Origin: Saussurea involucrata
Lineage: Eukaryota; Streptophyta; Magnoliopsida; Asterales; Asteraceae
Length of the DNA: 64,000 nucleotides
NCBI GenBank assembly: GCA_033807775.1
Contig: CM066314.1
Span: 151,331,429-151,395,428 of the forward strand
Direction of reading: 5' to 3'
Positions within the stretch are counted from its first letter, which is position 1, and every line of letters starts with the position of its first letter. This document shows positions 54,570 through 64,000 of the stretch, piece by piece. Below the pieces are notes generated by a model, which was not told the DNA's origin, searched no databases, and saw only the letters and a list, made by a program, of their open reading frames with translations. A program made the position numbers and the translations under genes.

Positions 54570-54937
54570 ACTAGAGCGTCTCCAATAGATCCTCCAAAAT
54601 AGATAAAATAGAGTTTTATTTGCTTCAACAGATTCTACAAAAGTTTCTTCAAAATGGAGAAAGTAGTAGAGAGAAGGTAAAATTCTCTAAATTTGGAGAA
54701 CTCCCAAAATATTGCTAAAGAGAAAGAAATGTTTTTTTTTTTCACAAATAAGAATCCTTTAAATTAAATGATTAGGCATAACTAACATTTGACAAAAAAT
54801 GTATTGATATTTTAATAATATAATTAATGTTGTAATCTCCAAAATGAAGAAGTTGTTGGAGTTGAATGTAATTTCTTTTGGAGATCTTGGTTAATCTGAT
54901 TCTCCATTTTAAAGAAATTTTGGAGAATATGCTCTTA
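54570..54937. mobile_element. MITE-like element in the intron
   Basis: AGAGCGTCTCCAATAGATCC at the left and a rough complement GGAGAATATGCTCTTAA at the right, AT-rich with TGGAGA repeats. Related to 48310-48640. Confidence 0.5.
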
Positions 54938-55089
54938 AGAGAGAAAGGAGGTTTCAACATACATTAAGGATAAATGGTTCAAATCTAGCCAATGTGGTAC
55001 TCTAACAGTAATGAAAAGTTAGTTTTATTTTAAAGTCATACAAGTAATATTCTTGTACATACTTCTATATATATAGGGTATTAGGGTTT

Positions 55090-55312
55090 TGGGTTCGGTT
55101 AGAAGTTGAGGTTAACGTGAGAAGCGTGAGAAGTGGTTATCAATCGTTGGATGAGAAATGAACACACATTAAGATGAGATGCACTAAGATGCACCAGATC
55201 AGTTCCCTTCTAAGCCGCAATTCATGGGAGACCATTTGATTAAAAGTGATCAATGGTTCAGATCCACTTCTCACGCTTCTCACGTTAATCTCAACTTCTC
55301 ACACGATCCTTA
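55090..55312 (+). mobile_element. MITE, forward copy, in the leader intron
   Basis: Contains GTGAGAAGCGTGAGAAGTGG and its complement as inverted ends. The internal GTTGGATGAGAAATG and TTAAAAGTGATCAATGG match the copies at 24661 and 56294. Confidence 0.85.
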
Positions 55313-55479
55313 GCCCTTATAATGTGGCCAATTTCCCTTCTTTTGCTATCAGTTTTGCTACAGCATAATGTCTTAAAGTTCATGATGGTGTGCTTAATTT
55401 GCATATTTTCCATAAAGCTAGAGTTTTGATCATTTGCCTGATCTTTTCATAGGAAATCCATTTGAGAAGTTATTGATTT

Positions 55480-56004
55480 ATGATGAATTACCGATTCACC
55501 CTCAAGAACACTCGTCCGAAATCATCAACAACTAAGCACACATTTCATTTCGCTTTGTTTGCGGCTTTCGCCCTTTGGTTACTGTACGAGTTCGGACAAT
55601 CATATTCAAACAAGAGTGTCATTGATGAGACCTTTCCGGTCCATCTCAACCAAGTGCGGTTTTCCCACATGTTTGGACGAAAAGGGCGTGTCAAACCACT
55701 GGATCCAACTCACGGAGTTGACTCAAACAAGATTCTAGATGGCATAACGAATCCCGGTGAACTCAGTGAAGTCGATTTTGGTATCAAGGGAAATAATATG
55801 GGAAATGATGAGAAAGAACTAAGCTTTGATGGTGTTAAAGAACAAGAATCGGTATCAACAACAATGTTGACTAAGATGAAGTCAAATAACCCTGACCTTA
55901 TTACACACAGCTTTCCTGACGGAAATGGAATTCCGGAGCTTGAGCGTGACAAGTTTGTTGGGAACGAGTCAACTCAATCAGAACGAGTCAGCTCAATCAG
56001 GTAA
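55480..56004 (+). CDS. Small single-pass membrane protein, plant family of unknown function
   Basis: 174 codons in one exon. A basic N-terminus (YRFTLKNTRPKSSTTKH) is followed by one hydrophobic helix (about 24-42, FALFAAFALWLLYEFGQSY), then a hydrophilic, acidic and Ser-rich lumenal or cytosolic tail. The WLLYxxxxS pattern after the helix is, as I recall, typical of a plant-specific family of short type II-like membrane proteins, but I cannot name a function. The ATG at 55480 follows a good acceptor at 55451-55452. Oddly the stop codon sits in AATCAG|GTAATG, a donor-like context, so the transcript may continue into another exon. No other exon was recognised in the window. Confidence 0.7.
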   Translation: MMNYRFTLKNTRPKSSTTKHTFHFALFAAFALWLLYEFGQSYSNKSVIDETFPVHLNQVRFSHMFGRKGRVKPLDPTHGVDSNKILDGITNPGELSEVDFGIKGNNMGNDEKELSFDGVKEQESVSTTMLTKMKSNNPDLITHSFPDGNGIPELERDKFVGNESTQSERVSSIR

Positions 56005-56293
56005 TGAAACAAACCCGTGTCTGAGTCCAGAAGGCGACTACACATAAAATAGGACCACAAGTAAGGATGGCTGAGCGTAGTTTTTTGGTGAAATTTGGTC
56101 ACGGGTTTGAGAGTTTTTTGCACAGATAAAAAGTATAGATATCGAATTTTCTCGTTTTTTATATGGATCGCAATAAAAAAAAGTCTATCGGGAGCTCGTT
56201 TTATATGGAAATATGCTCAAGATTTAGAATTTGCAGGATACCTTAAAATGATGTTGTGAAATCATGCAAGTTTAGATGCTATACTCAAAAGGC

Positions 56294-56492
56294 GAAGGAT
56301 CGTGTGAGAAGTTGAGGTTATCGTGAGAAGCGTGAGAAGTGGATTTGAACTGTTGGTCACTTTTAATCAAATGCCCTTCCATGAATTGCGCCTTAGAAGG
56401 GAATTGATCTGTTGCATCTCATCCTAATGTCCTTCAATTTCTCATCCAACGAATGTGAACCACTTCTCACGCTTCTCACCGGAACCCAACCC
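56294..56492 (-). mobile_element. MITE, inverted copy, downstream of the gene
   Basis: Same family as 55090-55312 in opposite orientation (starts AAGGATCGTGTGAGAAG, ends GCTTCTCACCGGAACCC). Confidence 0.85.
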
Positions 56493-56499
56493 ATACTCA

Positions 56500-57209
56500 T
56501 AAATGGTCTTCCTGTTGCCAAATCAAGATTTCTTGAACACATATATCATATGGTAGCATACAAGTGATGTTTGGATTGTAGTATGACAATAAAGCCTCTT
56601 ATGGTACATAATACATTTTGCAAAAATAGATTGATGGTTGAATTATAATTATGGTATATGTAATTAGGAGAGCTTGTTTCCGGTGAGTCAAAATTGCAAA
56701 CCAAATCATATATACGGTACTATATGCCTTAAACCGTAAAACAACATTTTTCGTGCGGTTTTGAAATTACAAGATGACTATATATGGATATGGTCCCCTA
56801 ATTTAACAGCCATTAGGTTTTTTTGTTAAATAAGGGATATTTTTGTTCTTTTATTAAAAAAAATTATCTTTTACCATCCAAAATCGATTTTATGATTTAT
56901 GGTAGTGTGGGTTTTGATAAGGTAAAAGTTAAAAAAATCTATAAATGACAAAAATGTCGGTTATTTAAAGAAGAATTTTTAATTGTTATTAAAAAAAGGG
57001 ACCAAATTCTAACACTTTTGTAAACCCAATGACCATAATATAATTCTGAAATTACAGAAACCATAGTATTAATTTTTTTGACAAAACATAGGGACCAAGT
57101 TTGTAGCTTACGGGTTGTTTGGCCGTTGCTAAATGATTTGATTCAGGATGATTAAGAGGTCAGAATGATTAAGAGGCTCTTACAACATAGTACAAAATGA
57201 AATATGGTT
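56500..57209. other. Intergenic DNA before the Copia element
   Basis: No gene is seen. The stretch 57115-57209 (GGGTTGTTTGGCC, ATGATTAAGAGG twice) looks like the left end of a MITE whose right end may be near 63290 (GAACCCAAACAATTG), split by two later insertions. Confidence 0.4.
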
Positions 57210-57214
57210 ATTTG

Positions 57215-57397
57215 TGTTGTAGGATAAATGTGTCATCGTCTTATGACGATAGAGATAGGGATAGAGATAGATTAGAATTGAAATATCTTGTAGTTATCTA
57301 CTTGTAACTCATCCCTATATAAAGGGCTTATGATTAATGAGAAGTACGATTCATTCTCTCTATTATATTCTTGTTCTGTTTAGCTTTCCCTTTAACA
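57215..57397 (+). repeat. 5' LTR of the decayed Copia element
   Basis: 183 bp with a TATATAAAGGG box at 57316-57326. It is followed by CGTTATCAGCACGACC, the likely primer site; I do not assign the tRNA. Confidence 0.9.
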
Positions 57398-60300
57398 CGT
57401 TATCAGCACGACCTTCAGAGAGAATAACTAGAAACCCCCCAAGAACCGTGGGTAGTCCCAAAAAGGAAATTCGAGAATATTCAGTACCATATATTTCTCA
57501 AATTAATCATACAGTGGAATGAAACCTACTTACTTGATTACAAGAAGGTAACTGATTTTGACAAAGAAATGTCATGTCTCAAAATGCATCTCAATCTTTG
57601 TGGCAAGGAACTCACAAAAGATTATGTGAATCATAACATCTTTTCATCTTTCCTATATCACCAATCATACTAATGAAACCGTATAAATTGCAATATAACC
57701 TTTAACAAACTCATTAACTTAATGCAAGTGGCTAAGAGTTGTAACGATGTTTTTTTAACAACGCTAGACATACCCGGATAAAGAAAATTCTTGACGTTAA
57801 TAACGCATGTGTTGGAGGTGGAAAGAACTCCAAAGGATAGTGAGTTAAACATATTGATCCACACACATATGCTAATTATGTACCATATGGACAAGGTTGT
57901 GAAAAGGGTCAAATTCATGGAAAGAGTCGGGAACGAACTCCTAATAGAAAATGGAACAAGTTATAAATGAGCTATGTCATATCTAAGATTGGTTAAGTAT
58001 AAGTTTATAAATGAGCTATGTCATATATACACATGAGTTTATAGTTGTTATAGATGTAAATAAACACATAAAAAACAAATGCAAAACTCTCAATGTTCTT
58101 CGTTCCATAGGAATGTATCGAGAAGAACTTGATTGTTTTTGTGGTATCTCATACAATCCTAAGAAATAGATTATTATTCATTGAATTAATTATTTTAATT
58201 CCTCCAAAAACTTAGACGATGGACTGCCACTTATTGCTTAATGACACAAGATCAATCACTAAAGAACTATATTAATATAAACCTTGTTAAGATATTCATA
58301 CCAATGGAAAATCATATTATAAGAATGGAAATGGGTATATGTACATCAACTCTAATGATATGAAAGCAAAATATATTAGAGAAATTAATGTATCAGATTA
58401 ATGGATTATCTATGTTAGTAAATCATATTTTGTCACCAATAAAGAACTTTGGAACAATGACACATATATGTTTCGGCATGACCACGTGGGACACCATGGT
58501 CATGACATAGTGATCTATGTATTGCAAAATACACTTAGATACATTCTCTTTCGAGTGAAAGATAAAACCAGGGAATTAACCAAATTCTAACTGTTGACTT
58601 CTACTGCACAAGAAGCAACACCACCATCATAACATGCCCTCTCTAATACCTAGAACTTTTATATACCCTGATCCTTAGCCAAAACAGGAATGAGACCATC
58701 CTAAAGCTAAGGACATAATATAAAAATATTTCATTCTTACAACGAATACAAGGTGATATTTATGGACATAAACATCCAGAATGCGGGCCATTAAAGTACT
58801 TTATGGTTCTGGTTTTGACACGATGAACATGTGTCATATTATAGTCCACATAAAATGTTGCACTCATACATTAAGGACTCATCACCCTGATTTTTTCTCA
58901 TCAAGTCTACATGACTTAGAATGCTGTAGAATTTACATCATAAGGATTTGATGATTATTGCATTTGTACCGCATGTGTATATATAAAATGGTCTCGTAAA
59001 ATGATAAAAGTTGCCATCAAAAGAATATAGATGGTATCTAGGGCATTGGTTATGCGCACCAATTTATCCACATGGGGTAATGCAATATTACATGCAACTT
59101 TACTTATTCGTGTTTAGACCCACAACCAGCCAACCAATCTTGTGCGTACCAGTTGGTAACTGGATATAAGCATGATGTTTTACATTTACGTATGTTTGGT
59201 TGTGTTGTATATGTGCCAATTACGCCCCCACGGCGTACCAAAATGGGTCTTAAAGATGAGTCATCAAATGTTGGATATGAACCCCCAACAATTATCCGCT
59301 AATTAGAACCCTTGACGAGTGATCCCTTTACCGCTAGATTTGCGGGTTGTCACTTTGATGAGACAACCTTCCTGTCGTTAGGGGGAGATAGAAAAAAGGA
59401 TTTTCCATGGGAATGGCAGGAAGTGCCATTGAATATTTCAATTGTGTCTCATTTTGATCCCCAAAAACTTCACAACGTAAAGTTGAAGTCAAACGAATCA
59501 GACTCGATACCTGATACGTTTAATATTATCTAGAGTGACAAGATCACATATACGAGCTGCAAATATACTCGCAAGGTCAAAAGTCCCCAAACAAGGGCAC
59601 AACGTCGCTGGAAGTACGTTGCAATCACACATGGTGGAGGAGTGGTTGAGGTCGTAGCTCCCAAAAGGAAATGGGGGAAGCTACTTGGTTCGATAGATAC
59701 TCATCTAAAGGAAGAGAAGAGTAAGGCACAACTATATATCATCAATACATGAGGTTATCTCTGATTAAATCTATGTCTATGAATCATTACTGGAGGACGC
59801 TCCGAAGTTAATATTGATTCCAGAGATCAAAGAAATCTCAAATGAATATGAGTCGATGGACAGATCATACATACTCAATGATGATATATTTTCATATACC
59901 GTTGCTTATGAGATAATAGAGCACGATGTCATCGAACCATGCTCAGTTAAAAAATGTCAACAATGAGCAAATTGGCCTAAATGAAAAGAAGCAATCAAGG
60001 ATAATTATTTGACAAATGAACAGGTATTTGGTTCGGTAGTGCTAACCGACTAAGTGTAAAGCCTGTAGGACATAGATAAATCATTTGTCAGGGAAGCGTA
60101 ATGAGAATAATTAAGTCATAATATATAAGGCTCTCATTTGGCGCAAGGTTTCTCACAACGCACTGGATTGACCACAATAAGACTTACTCTCTCGTGATGG
60201 ACAAACGTTCTGCTAATTAAATTAGCCAAGTAGTTTCCGAAGGACTGGAAATTGCAGCTCAACGATGTAGTTACTACATATCTCTATGGGGATCTAAATT

Positions 60301-61963
60301 CAGAGATATAAAAGTGCTTGATGGCATTATACCAATATCAAGTAACTTTAACCTATGAAATGCGATTACAATAAATATGAAACACTAACTTTATAGATTA
60401 AAGCAATCTATGCGGATGTGGTGTACCCGCCTGAGTGAATACTTGATTGGGAAACGATAAATAAGAACGATGAACTGTGCCCTTGCGTATTTATATAAGA
60501 AAACAAGTCCCAGATTTTCATAGTAGCTCTATATGTCGATGTTATGAACATAATAGACACTCTTGATGAAATAAGAGAAAACACAAGCTACTTGAAATCT
60601 GAATTTGAGATGAAAGATCGTGGGAAAACTTGGTTTTGTCTAGATACTTGAGCTACGACACCGAGTTTGTGGAATATTAATCTACCGATCCGCATATGTC
60701 TAGAAAATGATCAGGCGACCTAATATGGACAAAGCGCATCCGATTAGCACTCCCATGATCGGTCAAAGTGTTGGATATAAGGAAAGATCCATTCCGTCTA
60801 AAGGATGAGGACGAAGAGGTGTTAGGAGCTGGAATTCCATACCTAAGTACAATAGGCGCATTATTGTACTCAACATAATACACTTGACCGTATATTGTAC
60901 TTTTCACTGAACTTGTCAGCTAGATTTGGCTCGGCGCCACGCAACGTCATTGGAATGATTTCAAATTAATCTTTTGGCACCATTGACGTGGGCTTATAAT
61001 TTCCCTACGGAGATAAATGGATTGATAATGAAACTTCAATACCTACTTAAATTGTGAGCGACAAAAGTACTGGCTCTTATAGAAAAACACCAAACAATGC
61101 CTTGGTATATATTTACTGATATTAGGTATATGTTTGATTCATATAAAGGTTGTTCCCAAACTAGATAAGGAATTATCATATGGAACATGTCGATTGCTTG
61201 GAAGTAAACTAAGCAAACCCTTAATAGTTATCCTCTTATATTATCAACAATCTTACTCTCCATGAGACTATTCAAGAGTGTATATGGTTAAGGACTATCA
61301 TTAGTTCATTACACATATAAGAAGAGCTAGTAATTTTAAGTTTAACCACTATACAACTTGCATGTATGGAAATAATGCATCATGTATCGAAGAAATGAAA
61401 GTAATATATATCAAGGGTTATAACACAAAACATATTTCGCTTAAGTTTTTATATAATCAATTCTCCTCAAGATTCAAGTGAATTGAATAAGATGCGAGGA
61501 AAATGTGACATGTTTGTTTACCAAATCAATACGTAAAACCATATTTGTGAAACATGTATAAAGTATTAAAATGGAAATGTTTTAAACCTCCTTTGATTAA
61601 TGCATGAATCAGGGGGAGTAGTAGACAAAAGGGGGAGTCTACTATATATGCAATATTGGTATGTTGTGCTCTTTCCTTCAACCAAGGTTTTATTTTTCCC
61701 ATTGGGTTTTGTTCCTTGGTGTAAGGTTTTAGTGAGGCAACAGTTTATATACCATTATGTTTTCTTAACTCTCATGATTAATGTACGAATCTAAGAGAAA
61801 ATTAGACTAAAGTAAAAGTCTATGTGTTGCAAAGAAACTGGTGCGTTGTACTCTTTCCTTCGTCATATTTTTATTTTTTCCCACTGAGTTTTTATTTTGG
61901 TGTAAGGTTTTAACGAGACAACAATTGTGCACCTTCACTCATTTGACTCGGCACAAGGGGGAG
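57398..61963 (+). pseudogene. Broken Copia gag-pol
   Basis: Stops and frameshifts throughout. The reverse transcriptase active-site region reads YVDV where functional enzymes have YVDD. The longest pieces are 59312-59533 (integrase-RT linker, DPFTARFAGCHFDE) and fragments around 58470-58840 and 60180-60560. The third stretch corresponds to TTYLYGDLN, also in the reverse transcriptase. Confidence 0.85.
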
Positions 61964-62152
61964 TGTTGTAGGGTAAATGTGCCATCGTCTAAAGGATATG
62001 ACGATAGAGATAGGGATAGAGATAGATTAGAATTGAAATATCTTGTAGTTATCTACTTGTAACTCATCCCTATATAAAGGGCTTATGATTAATGAGAATT
62101 ATGATTCATTATCTCTATTATATTCTTGTTCTGTTTAGCTTTCCCTTTAACA
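61964..62152 (+). repeat. 3' LTR of the decayed Copia element
   Basis: 189 bp; TATATAAAGGG box at 62071-62081. The extra six bases relative to the 5' LTR lie near 61992-62000. Confidence 0.9.
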
Positions 62153-62248
62153 ATTTGATAATTTTCATAATGAAATTAGGGCTTTGAATGGTTATGGAAG
62201 GTCTAAATACAAAATCATTTAGAGTGTTTTAGAAGCGTTACCGTTAAG

Positions 62249-63221
62249 TAGAGATGGCCATATGGGCGGGCCGGGCTAGCCTGGACCGGGCTTTCATCGG
62301 GACCGAGCCTAAACACTGTTCAAAAGACCGGGCCTTGGTCGGGCCCGGGCCGGGCCGGGCTGGGGGGTTGAAGACTGGGCCCGTTAAGGCTTTTCAAAGA
62401 CCGGGCCTAAAACCGGGCCAAAATCGGGCTTTTAAAAAAAAATATATATACAATTTTTAATAAATATTATTTGTATCTACTATAAAATACTTAATTGGGT
62501 CACTCAAACATACTTAAAAATACGTTCTATTAGAATTTCATATATATATATATATATTTAAATTATAAAGAAAAATACATTTAAAGAAGTACATTTATTG
62601 AATTATAAAGAAAAATACATTTAAATAACTACATTTATTGAATTATAAAGAAAAATACTCGTAATCCTCGTCCTCGTATGGTGGATAGTATGCAAGAGTT
62701 CCGGTCGTTCGAAGTCTAGTAAGAGCCGTTCCATCATCGAGTTCATCAATATCGAGTTGTTCTTCAGGGTCGGTCTCGTCGTCGTCGTAATGTGATACAT
62801 TACTTTCACAATCGGTACTTGGCGGGGTACTTAGTGTTCGACAATAACTTCTCTAATTTGATCGTTTGATGAACTACCGCCGGCCATTTTGATTGAATGA
62901 TCGAAAAATTGAAAGAACGAAAAGTTGCGAGAAATGAACACGAGAAAGCGAGAAATCGAGAATTGTAAGCGAGAATTGCGTTTTTTTGTGTTTTTGTAAG
63001 TTGGTATCAAACCTCATACAACCACTACCTATTTATAGTGTTTAGAATGCAAAAAAAAACCAAAAAAAAGACTACAAATCGATCCCAACGGCTATATAAA
63101 CAGCTATATTTTTTGAAAAATCGAATATATTGGCGGGCCGGGCCGGGCCCAGGCTTTGGACGGGCTGGGCTTCGGGCCCCCATCGGGTTTTTTCGGGACC
63201 GGGCCTATTTGGCCATCTCTA
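62249..63221 (-). mobile_element. hAT non-autonomous element
   Basis: Ends TAGAGATGGCCATATGGGC and (complement) TAGAGATGGCCAAATAGGC, perfect 8-bp duplication CCGTTAAG (62241-62248, 63222-63229). CCGGGCC-rich subterminal repeats. It keeps the start of a transposase gene. Confidence 0.92.
62641..62887 (-). pseudogene. hAT transposase N-terminal remnant
   Basis: From ATG at 62885-62887 the frame reads MAGGSSSNDQIREVIVEH then a stop. A second frame, shifted by one, continues as an acidic stretch DDDETDPEEQLDIDELDD and ends in PPYEDEDYEYFSL. The two together resemble the leader of plant hAT transposases; no BED or catalytic part remains. Confidence 0.6.
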
Positions 63222-63448
63222 CCGTTAAGAAGGAGACAATTTTTTTTTGCCGAACAAAATTAATTTAGAGGTTGCGCTTAATGAACCCAAACAATTGATA
63301 AAAATATTTTATAAAGTTTTAATTTTTAACTTTTTCTTAAAATAATTTTTTCCCTGCAGAAAAAGGAAATCGAGAAGCAAACTTTTTCTAACGACGGAAA
63401 CTATCATTCCCCCTCCGACTATTGTTTCTAGGGTTTCTCTGTGTATCA

Positions 63449-63721
63449 ATGGAACCAACAACAGCCAATGATCCGATGATCGACGAAGAATCTACACCGC
63501 TAACTATCCTCGATGCCAGCAGCTATCAGCTTCATGATCTCGATTCAATCGACTTCCCGCCGAACCTCATCGAGATTGATTTGACAGCCAATCGATTGAC
63601 TAAGTTAGATTCCCGTATCTCTCAATTATCTAATCTCAGAAAGCTCTCTCTGCGACAAAACCTCTTCACTGATGCCGGTGTTGAGCCTATTTCGCAGTGG
63701 AACGCCATATCCGGCCTCGAG
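63449..63721 (+). CDS. SDS22-like leucine-rich-repeat protein, first exon (partial)
   Basis: 91 codons from ATG 63449 to the donor CTCGAG|GTATAT (phase 0). After a short acidic N-terminus come LRR units (NLIEIDLTANRLTKLDSRIS, then LSNLRKLSLRQNLFTDAG) of the SDS22 type. The best match I can recall is the plant homologue of protein phosphatase 1 regulatory subunit 7, a nuclear/cytosolic scaffold that binds PP1. The frame extends upstream to 63422 only through a TTG, so the ATG is preferred. The rest of the gene is beyond the window. A hAT ends 228 bp before the ATG. Confidence 0.8.
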
Positions 63722-64000
63722 GTATATGCTTCTCTGTTTATATGCATTTTGTTTTTCAATTTTTACGTTTTCTGTTTTTGTGTCGGATGTTAAGAACGAT
63801 GCAAGTTCATTTAACTTGAGATCGTGGATTTTTTTGCTGATTACTGGAGTAAATTGAGATTAAGCTTGAATAAGAATTGCATTTTTAGTTATGGACTTGT
63901 TGTAGTGTAATGTTGTAATGTTCTAGAGTTTTTATTGCGAGATTGATGTTGTAGAATTAGATATACTTGTAATCTTGTGCTAGATAATCTTCAAAATCGT
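63722..64000 (+). other. First intron of the SDS22-like gene (partial)
   Basis: Begins GTATATGC, T-rich, no acceptor before the window ends. Confidence 0.7.

Larger units (their letters stand above)
53542..55452 (+). other. Putative 5' leader intron
   Basis: T-rich from GTAAAT at 53542 to TTTTCATAG at 55452. It contains a MITE-like stretch (54570-54937) and a MITE (55090-55312). There are no supported exons within. Confidence 0.5.
57215..62152 (+). mobile_element. Decayed Copia element with short LTRs
   Basis: LTRs 57215-57397 and 61964-62152 (TGTTGTAGG...TTTAACA), duplication ATTTG (57210-57214, 62153-62157), polypurine tract ACAAGGGGGAG before the 3' LTR. The interior has only short frames but is recognisably pol: a GAG-pre-integrase stretch near 58470, integrase near 58740, FTARFAGCHFDE near 59330, reverse transcriptase near 60260 and 60520. 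The LTRs differ by a 6-bp insertion and several substitutions. Confidence 0.92.

Overview
This is a repeat-dense piece of a flowering-plant nuclear genome. Most of it is long terminal repeat (LTR) retrotransposons, hAT, Mutator-like and Harbinger-like DNA elements, foldback elements and microsatellites. Only two host genes are visible, both at the right side: a small single-pass membrane protein gene (about 53.45-56.0 kb) and the first exon of an SDS22-like leucine-rich-repeat gene (63.45-63.72 kb) that runs off the window. Spliced eukaryotic genes, plant-type LTRs primed by initiator-Met tRNA and the element families suggest a eudicot. The hAT and Sirevirus-type elements look most like Asteraceae such as lettuce, but that is an impression.

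Layout. (1) 1-16.5 kb: a Ty3-gypsy-derived element on the minus strand (LTR 14671-16542) is split by a very young Copia element of Sirevirus type (1002-14035, minus strand, 5-bp target duplication ATTTA, LTRs differing by about one substitution and a G-run). The Copia element carries gag, pol and a large third gene between pol and the 3' LTR. (2) 16.5-24.3 kb: an old LTR fragment is broken by a foldback element and by a hAT element (18840-23875). That hAT contains a Mutator-like element, which contains a decayed gypsy 3' end with its LTR. (3) 24.4-30.3 kb: another hAT, two foldbacks, a Mutator-like element with 9-bp duplications and intergenic DNA. (4) 30319-37961: a complete gypsy-derived element with about 1% diverged LTRs but no coding capacity. 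(5) 38-45.7 kb: AT-rich nested palindromes, Helitron-like ends and a second Mutator-like element. (6) 46.3-53 kb: Harbinger and hAT miniature elements, a SINE broken by a hAT, a solo LTR and a three-layer nest. (7) 53.4-64 kb: the two host genes separated by a decayed Copia element (57215-62152) and a hAT (62249-63221).

The most interesting system is in the young Copia element. Its third ('envelope-like') gene appears to be an independent split gene. It has promoter-like motifs (TGACGTCA, CCAAT, CACGTG, TATA), a candidate 5' leader intron and a 155-nt candidate intron whose removal joins two reading frames. The whole element is saturated with the motif TCAGCGA/TCGCTGA. These are readings by eye and need transcript data.
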